Numbered from the stretch's first letter, positions 11,781 to 21,267 are shown. The stretch is DNA of 26,440 nt from Saccoglossus kowalevskii (GCF_000003605.2 NW_003149271.1:589284-615723), one strand, 5' to 3'. Notes: a model not told the origin generated them from the letters alone. Translations and numbers: made by a program.

Positions 11781-12158
11781 CAATAGCTTTATCTATTGTT
11801 ATACAAACCATTATCAGGAAAACAATAGCTTTATCTATTGTTATACAAACCATCATCAGGAAAACAATAGCTTCATCTATTGATATACAAACCATCATCA
11901 GGAAAACAATAGCTTCATCTATTGATATACAAACCATTATCAGGAAAACAATAGCTTTATCTATTGTTATACAAACCATTATCAGGAAAACAATAGCTTT
12001 ATCTATTGTTATACAAACCATCATCAGGAAAACAATAGCTTTATCTATTGTTATACAAACCATCATCAGGAAAACAATAGCTTCATCTATTGATATACAA
12101 ACCATTATCAGGAAAACAATAGCTTCATCTATTGTTATACAAACCATCATCAGGAAAA
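11781..12158 (+). repeat. 42-bp minisatellite, 9 exact-length units
   Basis: Nine consecutive 42-bp units with no indels begin CAATAGCTTTATCTATTG and end with a CAGGAAAA stretch. Each unit holds a 6-bp inverted repeat, CAATAG...CTATTG. Two linked variants occur: CTTTAT with TTGTTA (units 1, 2, 5, 6, 7) and CTTCAT with TTGATA (units 3, 4, 8). Unit 9 is a recombinant of the two. Because 42 is divisible by three and the unit lacks stops in some frames, long open frames appear on both strands (145 codons plus, 124 codons minus). These are treated as by-products, not genes. Confidence 0.95.
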
Positions 12159-12855
12159 CAATGCACCATAGACAAGTGACTACCAGACTGCACTGAGAAA
12201 CAGTTGCTTTGTTTTATTAACTTTGAAAGCAGGTTTGTAAATCAAACTACAGGGGTTTGGTTTTTATGTCTACAATATCCTATTACTAGTGACGTTATAC
12301 TACTATTATAGCAGCTTTTTTTGCATGTAATACACAGGTGATTTTTATCAGTTTGCCATAATGGGTTTTGTCTGTGGGGTCTCATGGCTTAATATACGCT
12401 ATATTTTACTCACTAAAATCAGATCAAAATAAGGTATATAGTTACTTATCTACCGGTATGATATTTTATGTTAAATTATTGCCACACAGGGTTTATGTAA
12501 AAGTCACCCCTCAGTTTTACCCCACTCCCCATCCCTACAACCCCCACAGTCTGTTTATTGATACAACACTCCACACTGTGTAATACATAGTAGATTGTTA
12601 TCACTGTCTAAATGGTTCCTGTGATATTTCAATAAAAGCGTGAGATAACATATTTTTAATCATACAAGAGATTGTGTTTATCAGTAGAAAATATCAAATC
12701 TAACTGATGCAAGTTGGATAAGAATTCAGATTTAAGAAGTCAATAATCCATTTCAGTTTTTTCAATTTTCTGCAGAATGTCAATTATTTTCGTTCTCATT
12801 TTTTTTTCAGACCTCTTGTAGTACGTAGTGTGTCTTTGTTTTAGAGTTTTAGTCG
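12159..12855. other. Non-coding spacer
   Basis: This is unique AT-rich sequence with a TACCGGTA palindrome at 12451-12458 and a strong polypyrimidine-AG acceptor-like site at about 12800-12810. All three frames after that acceptor close within a few codons to about ten, so no exon is called. Confidence 0.5.
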
Positions 12856-13520
12856 GTATGCATTCAGAGCTGGATCTTGGACACCCCTGGACTTATTTCT
12901 TTTCAAACCGCCCACATATGCAATCAAAATTTTTACATGTCCGGAACCAGATTTCAGGCATGTGTTGGCGAGTTTGCTTACAAGGTGGAAGGATTAACCA
13001 TTATGGGTATTTGATGCACATCACTTTGATTGTAAATATTTGATTCGAGATGGCTGCCTGGCGGCCACTTTGTTTTTTATAAACTCTATTTCAGACATAC
13101 ATCTCGTTCATGCTTTGAGCAATCTCAGATATTTTTTATCCAATTTTCTTCAAATTTGGTGGAAGGATTTACCAGTATGGGTAGATGATGAATGTGACTT
13201 TGATTTGTAAATTCAACTCAAGATGGCTGACTGCTGGCCATTTTTCGTTTGACACATTGTATTCTCATACATGTTTTGAGCAATTCAATTCAAACTTTAT
13301 GACTATAGATTTTCCATCATTGCACACATATACACACATGCAATAATGTTGTCATCTACTTGAAGACGGCCAACTGCTGACTGTTTTAGTTGTAAAAGAA
13401 TACTAAAATCCAGAACCAGATCTTAGGCATGTGTTGTTTTATTTTTTTCCAATTTGGTGGAAGGAGTAACCACTTTTGCATACCACTTTTAATTGTAATG
13501 TCTATTCAGATCAGGTCACT
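12856..13520 (+). repeat. Diverged dispersed repeat, about three sub-copies near 190 bp
   Basis: A set of phrases recurs in order. They are CAGATTTCAGGCATGTGTT or CAGATCTTAGGCATGTGTT, then GGTGGAAGGATTAACCA (also GGATTTACCA and GGAGTAACCA), then CACTTTGATTGTAAAT, then a GATGGCTG or AAGACGGCCAAC block. Sub-copies start near 12945, 13100 and 13410, and the later ones are shorter and more decayed. The phrase CATGCTTTGAGCAA links it to about 1276-1300. It looks like an old interspersed repeat and has no coding capacity. Confidence 0.65.
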
Positions 13521-13835
13521 CAAGTACATCATATGTGTTTTGCATATGCGTAATTCTTGAAGCTATAACATAATAATGTAAAAAATGGGCAAGAACTAGT
13601 CGCTAAATCTTTAAATGTGTATAGATTTGAGATTGAACACAAATAAAGTAATAGGAATCTTAAACTATCGTAATTATTTGTGCTATACTGGTAATATTTG
13701 TTTTCTTACTATAAATGTGTTATATCAATTGTCACATGAGTGATTGTGGTGGATTGCCGGCTTTCGTCAGGGTAATAATGTGTCCAACTGGTCTTTAGGT
13801 TAATATTTCCCATCCACTGAATAATATTGTCAGCC

Positions 13836-13852
13836 ATTATCGAAGCGATAAT
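13836..13852. repeat. Perfect short dyad ATTATCG-AAG-CGATAAT
   Basis: Seven base pairs of perfect inverted repeat surround a 3-base loop, at the left edge of a CpG-richer patch. It could be a protein-binding palindrome or a MITE remnant. Nothing decides between them. Confidence 0.6.
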
Positions 13853-13854
13853 TT

Positions 13855-14010
13855 CAAATTACGCGCATTGGTTGTAAACAGAAAGTAGTTCCAGGAAATA
13901 GACGCGTTTACCAAATGTGGTAAACGAGGCCCGGGCATGATATGGAAAATTATTGCATGGCTCGCGCATCGGGATTCCCATAGCTATACAAGGCCGGGCA
14001 ATATGAGGTA
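13855..14010. other. CpG- and GC-rich patch with hairpin
   Basis: Against the AT-rich background this 150-bp patch holds ACGCGC, GACGCG, GGCCCGGGC, CTCGCGCATCGGG and GGCCGGGC. An 8-bp perfect stem, CGTTTACC (13905-13912) with GGTAAACG (13919-13926), sits inside it. The phrase GGCCCGGGCATGATATGG is partly echoed by GGCCGGGCAATATGAGG downstream. It may be an old GC-rich mobile element or a small regulatory or CpG patch. No open frame is convincing. Confidence 0.45.
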
Positions 14011-14335
14011 TATGATAACATGAGATACAGGTTTTCACTCTTCTACATTATACCCAAAACTACTCTTATTACACACTTTATAACAAACAACAAAATTCTA
14101 TGTGCTTATGGTCTTTAACATTAAGTATACAGCAATAAAAATGTTTGTTGCAACATAGTTTTAAGGTCTCCCATCAGGAGAAAATTCTGTTCACATTCAG
14201 TTTGTTTTATTTGTGAATTATTTTGCATAATGAAAAACTTGAGTGTACCAAAAAAACACCTGTGTATATAGTCTCACTTATTCAATTTTTTATTATGTGA
14301 TACTATGTGATTATTCATTGGTTAAGATTTTCAAA

Positions 14336-14943
14336 GATGATGAATTGTTCAAGTTGCGGACATCGAGTTACGAACATTGAGTTATGAAAACATCAAGTTA
14401 CAAAAATGACCATGCCCGCTTTTGCAAAACCACACCCAAATTATAACTCGATGTTCAATTAACATTTAACCGAACTTCGAGTTACGGGTAACATAAATTG
14501 CTAATGTCGTTTTTCGTCCACATCTAGTAACTCAAACTTTAATTAACAGTTACCTGAACTTTGAGTCATGAGCAACATAGATTTGTTGTTTTGTTCAATG
14601 TTTTATGTTTCCGAAATGTTCAGTTAACAGTTAATTGAAATTTGAGTTATTTAATTTGTACAACAAACAAAACAACAAATCTATGTTTCTCGTAACTTGA
14701 TGTTGGGTTAACTGTTCATTAGAGTTTGAGTTAATACTAAATGTGGACATTCAACAACAAAAAATATATATATATTGCCCGTAACCCTAAGTTCTGCTAA
14801 CTCTTAATTGAACATTGAGGGCGTTACAATTAGGGCGTAGTTGCTCAAAAGTGGGTGTGGTTTCTAAAATATGGGCGTGGTCATTTGCGTAACTCGATGT
14901 TTTCGTAACTTGATGTCCCTAACTCAAACAATTCAGCATCTCC
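14336..14943. mobile_element. 608-bp foldback element (near-full-length palindrome)
   Basis: The left end GATGATGAATTGTTC pairs with the right end AACAATTCAGCATC. Pairing continues inward through most of both arms, with the centre near 14640. Each arm repeats short ACATCGAGTTACG-type modules, a CCACACCCA block and an ACATAGATTTGTTGTTTTG block. The right arm carries the complements of all of these. There is no coding sequence. The form matches a foldback transposon or long-TIR MITE with internal sub-repeats. Arms differ by scattered substitutions and small indels, so the insertion is not recent. Confidence 0.85.
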
Positions 14944-15534
14944 AAATTTGAACATTTAGATGATTTAAAGAATTTCATGAGTTTCTCAATATTCTGTTTA
15001 TATTTTGCGACATCAAAATTCTGCAATATTTTCCAAATCATGAACTTGGCAAATTGGTGTGCCATTAGAAATGTTAGTGTTACAGAAAAGATTTGAGGAA
15101 AAGACTTTTCAGAGAACTATATATATTTTATAAAAGAAGAAAAAAAATTATGACGAAAATTCATCAATCACCCGGTTGACTCATCTTAGCATTTAATGTC
15201 CGTGATGTTTCTCCGACATGCTCAAAATAATAAAATCTCTTTTGGCATTGTGTCATCTGTCAATTTGCATAGCAGTTAGCATTTGTAATATTACTTTTTT
15301 TGGCTTTGTCTTGAGGCGTTTGTTTCCGTCTTGATGACTCAGATTTCTAATGTTCCCATGGCAGTCATTATTTTCAAACAAACACCATCATGAATCAAAT
15401 TGAAATTTAGAAAGCTTTGTTGAATGTAATGTATATTGTCTCTACTTTTGTGTGGGGCTATTGTATGTGAAGGTTTATAAATTGTAATTTGTTGATTTTA
15501 GGTAGCATACAATTGGCAAGTAATGAACTATCTG

Positions 15535-15615
15535 AATAGGAGGTAATGTGGTAAGATAAGATAGGACAGAGAAGGAATGTATATAAGATCGGATGAAATT
15601 GGACAGGATCCCTTA
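15535..15615 (+). repeat. GGATA/GGAAT-like purine-rich repeat, left part
   Basis: Irregular steps such as GATAAGATAGGACAG and GGAATG lead into a GC-richer island at 15616. The same step types resume at 15836, suggesting one repeat tract interrupted by the island. Confidence 0.55.
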
Positions 15616-15835
15616 TGAAAATGCAACCAATAGACAGCTCTTGTCCCACTCCTGTCTGGCTCTGGAGCAGCAAGGCTGTGGCTCTGCTTTGACTCTGATT
15701 TTCTTGGCAACAGGAAATGGCAGTTCTTGCAGTCCTGTGATCAGCAGCACAGCAAGAAAAGCCTTCAGGATTCAAAGAAATAGTTGCACTGCTGCTGTCT
15801 TGGGGATTCGAGAGTCAGGGTGGGAATGGCTCACA
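15616..15835. other. GC-richer island inside GGAAT-like repeat
   Basis: About 220 bp is clearly richer in G+C than the surroundings, with many CAGCAG, GGCTCTG and CTGCTG steps. Both strands have open frames here (plus 15593-15871; minus 15458-15775, and another minus frame with a hydrophobic AFLAVLLITGL stretch). None is recognisable, and the plus frame runs on into simple repeat. It may be an exon, a retroelement remnant or a processed fragment. I cannot tell which. Confidence 0.4.
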
Positions 15836-16045
15836 TATTGGGATGGATTACAGTGGAATGGGATAGGATAGAATATGAATAGGTAAAGATGAAATAGAAT
15901 GGAAAGGAATGAAATGGAATGGAATATGATTCAATGGATTGGATGGGATAGGATGGAATTGGATGGGATGGAATGGAACAAGATAGGATCCAATCAAATG
16001 GAACGGAATAGACTATGATAGGATTGATTAGAGTAGAATAGCCAT
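15836..16045 (+). repeat. GGAAT/GGATA-like satellite-type repeat
   Basis: The sequence is dominated by GGAATG, GGATAGG, GGATGG and GAATAG steps on a 5-bp rhythm. On the minus strand this gives proline- and serine-rich frames (PSHPIPSYPI type) that are repeat by-products. The repeat is diverged with no exact unit. Confidence 0.75.
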
Positions 16046-16876
16046 ACATTGCAATATATTTACCCATAATGGACTGTAGTTTATTTCAGTAAATCTTCAT
16101 TTGCAATGAATGGCTAGAGTGATGAATATTCATAAAAACTTATTTCTATATCTGGATTTCAACTCCAGTTGTTCATTAGTAGGACAGTTAAAATCTTTTT
16201 AATTTATAGTCACTCAAACCATACCACTAATAAAATAACTTGTGTGTTTTAACAATGAAATATTGACGATAAAATGAATGAGAGGATGTGCCTGGAAAGA
16301 CAATAGAGATAAAACAAATGAAAACAATGGTCATTATAATAAGATGTACTGAGATAGTCTGTTGATTTATTGGTATAGTAGGTAATATGCATATACTCAG
16401 GTTTAATGGGAACAAAGGAAACGTTACTTGACTTTTAAGTTTACTTAGTTTATGCCATTTACATGATGTATATCTTCAAGTGATTTATTTGTTCAAGATG
16501 TTGATTTTAAAAAGTGTTTTGTTTTTTTTGTGGAGGAAAAAATATCATCACATTTCCATCCAAAAAAATATTTCCATGGAAAACGAAATAGGAATTTTTT
16601 AACGAAACATCTAATAAATTAAAATTTTGATAAAAATTGCTTGATTTTAGAAAAGTGGAAAGTTTAACTTGCCGAAGCTGATTTTCTAGTAAATGATAAA
16701 AAAAAATTTGAGTGAGCAAATCAATCAGGGAGTAGAATTCGCTAATCACATAATTGCATGAGTGACAAATTTGTATTTTGTGAGTCGGGCAGAAGTTTAC
16801 CCTTCTCTTCTTGTTTCAAATGGGACAAATGTGTTGTATGTAACATATTGTGTTAAATGCTTTTTTGTTTACCCAG

Positions 16877-16935
16877 GATTTCAACATGTGCTTCGGGATG
16901 ACACAGATACTAAAGTGGTAATGACCAGTATGTGA
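16877..16935 (+). CDS. Candidate terminal exon (unrecognised)
   Basis: A strong acceptor (TTTTTTGTTTACCCAG) is followed by two bases of a split codon, 18 codons reading FQHVLRDDTDTKVVMTSM, and a TGA at 16933-16935. An AATAAA polyadenylation signal lies at 17065-17070, about 130 bp past the stop, so the layout fits a last coding exon. The hydrophilic composition is unlike the random AT-rich frames nearby. A second frame also runs to a stop (D-F-N-M-C...), and no upstream exon was found. A GTAATG at 16918 could instead act as a donor, giving a 41-bp internal exon. No protein family is recognised. Confidence 0.25.
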
Positions 16936-17064
16936 CATTTTTAAATACACACAGTAACTTAATTCACATATCCTCAATCATCAAATCACAACATATCTAT
17001 TAGTGAACAGACTTACGATTTAATCTCTGATTTCAGAAAAGTGGAAAATTATAAAAACTGAAAG

Positions 17065-17070
17065 AATAAA
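17065..17070 (+). terminator. AATAAA polyadenylation-like signal
   Basis: This AATAAA hexamer lies downstream of the candidate terminal exon at 16877-16935. Such hexamers are common in AT-rich DNA, so it supports the exon only weakly. Confidence 0.2.
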
Positions 17071-17133
17071 ATTTAGACATAACAACAGAACAGACAGGGG
17101 TTACTGGTAAATACAATTTGCTAAAGTATGTGT

Positions 17134-17288
17134 TTAAAGGGCGGTATTCGTCCCGCTGCGCATGTGCGACATTTATATTGATAAACATTGATTTACCCAC
17201 AATTCAATGCGTTCTCCTTGCACTTGCGCTCTCCTTGCGTTACCCATATATCTCGCGCATACATGGCGCGACGACTACCGCTCTTTAA
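17134..17288 (+). mobile_element. TTAA-type MITE, copy 2 (155 bp)
   Basis: TTAAAGGGCGGTATTCGTC at the left faces GACGACTACCGCTCTTTAA at the right, an inverted pair of about 19 bp with two mismatches. Both ends carry TTAA, the target duplicated by piggyBac-type transposases. The interior is GC-rich (CGCTGCGCATGTGCGAC, CTCGCGCATACATGGCGCG). The first 80 bases match the copy at 1708. No coding sequence is present. The TTAA assignment is inferred from two copies only. Confidence 0.7.
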
Positions 17289-17846
17289 GGATTTACTTTA
17301 TTTGATAATGAGTTAATATTTTCTTTTTGTGTCATTTTGTGATCGACTTGGTGTACCATAGACAACGAGCATGTTTTTAACAGATGTTGCATTTCTTGAA
17401 AGACGTTTTCATTCTTGGATTGTCTTAATACAACTGACATGTAGCACAGCAACTATCCTGCACACATGAAAACAAACATGCTGTAACTATGGAAACAATT
17501 TGAGACAGAAAAAAAAATCTAGCATGTCGAGACATTTTACCTGATGGCCTGACTAACCGGCATTATTCTAGTGGCAAAATAAGTATTATGAAAAAAACCT
17601 GCGGGATATGCAGTGATGCATGAAAATAATTGACCCCTCTGGGAGAAACCACTACACTTAAGGGGGATTATATCAAAGTTATGAGACAAAAAGTGAATGA
17701 ATTATTCAGTTTAAAATTTATTACATGTAGTATTTTCTTCATAATTCCATCAGAAATTATGGTTGTATACCGGTAGGTACAGATGCTGATAACATTCAGA
17801 ATTTATATAAAACACCTGAAATGAAACCAGTAACTGGTTGATTGTA
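17289..17846. other. Non-coding spacer with X-box-like site
   Basis: This is unique sequence. It contains the strong palindrome GTAACTATGGAAAC at 17483-17496, a looser relative GTACCATAGACAAC at about 17353, and a TACCGGTA at 17768. No exon is seen. Confidence 0.5.
17483..17496. promoter_or_regulatory. X-box-like palindrome GTAACTATGGAAAC
   Basis: This is a 14-bp X-box arrangement (GTAACTAT plus ATGGAAAC) outside any repeat. The motif match is visible. Binding by an RFX-type factor is inferred. Confidence 0.5.
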
Positions 17847-17847
17847 G

Positions 17848-18916
17848 TGCATGTACTGTATTTCCTCTATTAGAAGCACATCTCCAATAGAGGTACATAT
17901 ACTGTATTTCCTCTATTAAAAGCACATCTCCAATAGAACTACATGTACTGTATTTCCTATAATAGAAGCACACCTCCAATAGAAATACATGTACTGTATT
18001 TCCTCTATTAGAAGCACACCTCCAATAGAAGTACATGTACTGTACTCCCTCTATTAGAAGCACACCTCCAATAGAAGTACATGTACTGTATATCCTCTAT
18101 TAGAAACACACCTCCAATAGAAGTATATGTACTGTATTTCCTCTATTAAAAGCACACCTCAATAGAATTACATGTACTGTATTTCTTCTACTAGAAGCAC
18201 ACTTCCAAAAGAAGTATATGTACTGTATTTCCTATATTAGAAGCACACCTCCAATAGAAGTACATGTACTGTATTTCCTCTATTAGAAGCACACCTCCAA
18301 TAGAAATACATGTACTGTATTTCCTCTATTAGAAGCACACCTCCAATAGAAGTACATGTACTGTACTCCCTCTATTAGAAGCACACCTCCATTAGAAGTA
18401 CATGTACTGTATTTCCTCTATTAGAAGCACACCTCAATAGAATTACATGTACTGTATTTTTTCTACTAGAAGCACACCTCCAATAGAAGTATATGTACTG
18501 TATTTCCTTTATTAGAAGCACACCTTCAATAGAAGTATATGTACTGTATTTCCTCTATTAAAAGCACACACCCAATAGAAGTATATGTACTGTATTTACT
18601 CTATTAGAAGCACACCACCAACAGAAGTACATGTACTGTATTTCCTTTATTAGAAGCACACCTCCAATAGAAGTATATGTACTGTATTTCCTCTATTAAA
18701 AGCACACCTCCAATAGAAGTACATGTTCTATATTTCCTCTATTAGAAGCACACCTTCAATAGAGATACATGTACTGTATTTCCTCTATTAGAGGCACATC
18801 TCCAATAGAGGTACATGTACTGTATTTCCTCTACTAGAAGCACACCTCCAATAGAAGTACATGTACTGTATTTTCTCTATTAGAAGCACACCTTCAATAG
18901 AAGTGCATGTACTGTA
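17848..18916 (+). repeat. 46-bp minisatellite, about 23 units
   Basis: Twenty-four occurrences of a TACATGTACTGTA-type block (with TATATGTA variants) are spaced about 46 bp apart. Between them lie CTCTATTAGAAGCACACC and TCCAATAGAAG. Each unit has a weak inverted pair, CTCTATT with AATAGAAG. Some units are 45 bp, so small indels exist. A higher-order duplication is visible: the variant TGTACTCCCTCTATTAG occurs at about 18040 and again at about 18362, seven units apart, each followed two or three units later by the ACCTCAATAGAATTACATG variant. Open frames on the minus strand (Y-W-R-C-A-S-N-R-G type) are by-products. Confidence 0.95.
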
Positions 18917-19157
18917 GAAGCGAACATAAAATGAGAAATCTCTGTATATGTTTATAATTATATTATCAATATGAGGAATAAACGCCATGGCAGATCTACT
19001 AGTTGGTCTTGATGACCCCCCTCCCACAATGCATTAGTCATTATAAATTATTGTTGTTTATTTTAAAATATCACATCTCTCTTTATACAGTCTTTGATAC
19101 AATCAGATATCTAATTGTTAATAAAAGTACGCTATTAGTTGAATATTAATCTTTTCA

Positions 19158-19171
19158 GTTGCCATGGCTAT
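19158..19171. promoter_or_regulatory. X-box-like site GTTGCCATGGCTAT
   Basis: The left half-site GTTGCCATGG is perfect. The right half is degraded (CTAT where CAAC would complete the palindrome). It overlaps a possible small start codon in CCATGG. Confidence 0.35.
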
Positions 19172-19533
19172 AGATTTAGCAATTCAGCTTCAAATCCAGT
19201 ATAATTTTGGTAATACAATGTAGCATGATTTTTAGAAAAGTATTGAATAATTTCTTGTCAATTTAGCAAAACTATATTCTGCATGTACTACTATTTTATT
19301 TTATCTTAGCTGATTCTGAGATGCGGCATTTGTGAATTAATTACCATATCTAATGGAACATACATCAAGGCAAAATGAGGTTCTTAGCAGATGTTCCTTT
19401 TAAATGTAGAAACCAAAAATTATACTGCCAGAAGGATCACTTTAAATTGCTTGATGTACAAAGACAGAGTTGCCATAAACTGAGAGTAAATTAATACCAA
19501 ACACAACAATCTATATTCATTCATCATACTGTG

Positions 19534-19547
19534 GTTACTATGACAAC
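19534..19547. promoter_or_regulatory. X-box-like palindrome GTTACTATGACAAC
   Basis: Both outer half-sites (GTTACTAT and ATGACAAC) are present, with one central deviation from GTTRCYATGGYAAC. The flanks differ from those of the other sites. Confidence 0.45.
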
Positions 19548-20198
19548 CGTTTCCTACAAGTGATGTAAACTGTTTTTATACTCCTTGGCAGCTGATTTCC
19601 ATACATTGAATAATATTTTTTTATGAGCTGGCAAGATGAAAATGATATAATTTCCTGTAAATTTAGTATCATCAAATAAAAACACCTGTTTAGTCATTTT
19701 TTCTTTGATTTATCAATTGTATGATGACAGCATATTTCATTCGTGATTAGAAATAAAATCCTTGAGGTTCAAAAACTTTGATATATAGAAAACAACAAAA
19801 GATGTTCATAAAAGAAGCTATTTGAAATTCAGATTTTTTTTTTTTTTGCTTTAAGAAAATAAAAAAATGAATTGGTTTTATGTAATAATTTATTATCTGA
19901 ATTTTGTTAATAGCAAGAACAATAAAATATTAATGTTTAATAACTTCAATATAAAAAAAATTTGTAAGCAATCCACCTGTCATATAACAAAATGTATTTC
20001 ACATCAAGTTTTGTCTCATAACAAAGTTGAGTTTTTCATAAAATTTACTCATTTTTATTTAGAAAATGAGTATATAAAGTATCATATAATATTTTCATCA
20101 TGAATGTCAAATTAAATAACTTGCCAGGTAACTAGAGTCAAAACTTTGTTTTTGCTTGACGTAAAAATCTGTCATTTTTTCCCACGAACAGCATAGTA

Positions 20199-20409
20199 TA
20201 CTGTAAAGGGGTTAATTATTCACAGGGTTTTAATTTTGCTTATTTTGCTGACTGGAAAATGCGCTAAATTAAAACCCAGTGAATATGTAAAATTTAGCAT
20301 AGAACACATTATCTAAATGACATATCCGTGAATTTAAAACCCACTGAATATCCCTGAAATGGTAAATCATCGAAATTTAAACCCAGTGAAAATTAGTCAT
20401 TTTACAGTA
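20199..20409 (+). mobile_element. TA-flanked foldback MITE, diverged subfamily (211 bp)
   Basis: The ends TACTGTAAAGGGGTTAATT and the closing ATTTTACAGTA match the terminal CTGTAAA/TTTACAG of the other copies. The size is nearly identical (211 bp versus 212). Interior modules differ: TTAAAACCCAGTGAA and its complement replace the TTCGCTGGAATT modules. It is best read as a sister subfamily mobilised by the same ends. The TA duplication is intact. Confidence 0.75.
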
Positions 20410-20801
20410 GATTGTCACACTGTGATATCATATGTTTACATTTGGCCAATCAGTATGCAAGTGTGTGATAAAAAAGTCAGTCACGGATCAGTACAAGCTT
20501 GCAATCTGTTGTAACAACATTGCCTGTAAATTGTTTCATTTAACAGAAACATACATGTATTTATCAGAACAGCAACAGCGAACACGACGTTGTTATTTTA
20601 TCTTTGGATGTGAATGATCGATACTCACCAACCAGTCACTGCATACATGCATGCACACAAAATGAAAACAAATGCAACATCCTATACAATTTTGATCAAG
20701 TAAAATTCATTAAGACCTGACAGTATAAACAGCATGTTACTACCGATATACTGTATTTTCTCTGTTAGCAGTAATGCATCAAGTTACGTAAATGAAAAGG
20801 T

Positions 20802-20815
20802 GTAACTATGGTTAC
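20802..20815. promoter_or_regulatory. X-box-like palindrome GTAACTATGGTTAC
   Basis: The site is close to perfect dyad symmetry (GTAACTAT against ATGGTTAC) in the X-box arrangement. It is not part of any MITE or array. Confidence 0.45.
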
Positions 20816-21267
20816 GTTTTTATCATTCGGCATACAATAAATTCAGTTTATGTGCACTCCTGATAGAGCAAATATAATACTGCTAATTTGCTTTAAAAAC
20901 AAACCAAAAATATCAACTCAAAAATGCAAAAAATTATATTGAATGTTTGCCGGGAAATATTCTGAAAGTGTCTCCGTGGATATAATGTGTATGTCATAAT
21001 TGAATGCAATGTAAATCAAATCCCAATGGTCGATCATAAGAACAAAATCAAAACAGAATTTGTTGTGGAAACATTAGGACAAAAAGACATCACAGATAAC
21101 AGACAAATGTATGAATAAATAAAGATTGAAACTGAAAAATAAATAATACATTAGAAAGACAGATTAAGAAATTAGACTGTCAATAAGAAAGCATTGATGC
21201 TTACATCAAAACTACAATCTGAATAAAAAAAAACAAATTTTTTCCTGGTATAGATTTTATACAAATT

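Larger units (their letters stand above)
16046..17133. other. AT-rich stretch with one exon candidate
   Basis: This is mostly unique AT-rich DNA. It includes an X-box relative (ATTTCCATGGAAAA, 16570-16583), the weak exon candidate at 16877-16935 and a downstream AATAAA at 17065. Open frames on the minus strand (16227-16749) are low-complexity F, I, L and N-rich translations without gene-like features. Confidence 0.5.
18917..20198. other. AT-rich non-coding stretch
   Basis: The stretch contains X-box-like sites at 19158-19171 and 19534-19547 and a 14-base T run at 19834-19847. A small frame at about 18987-19036 has a good start context (GCCATGG) and reads MADLLVGLDDPPPTMH before a stop. It is too short to call. 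The 78-codon frame at 19867-20103 is lysine- and asparagine-rich AT translation without supporting signals. Confidence 0.5.

Noticed and set aside
11759..12196. 145-codon plus and 124-codon minus frames over the 42-bp array
   Set aside because: The unit length is a multiple of three and the unit has no stop in these frames, so repetition alone creates them on both strands.
15800..15815. tRNA-like GATTCGAGAGTC (T-arm resemblance)
   Set aside because: No matching acceptor stem, anticodon arm or D-arm could be formed around it.
17803..18063. 86-codon minus frame with W-R-C-A-S-N-R-G repeats (similarly 18788-19027)
   Set aside because: It is a translation of the 46-bp array. Single-base length changes between units break the frame elsewhere in the array.
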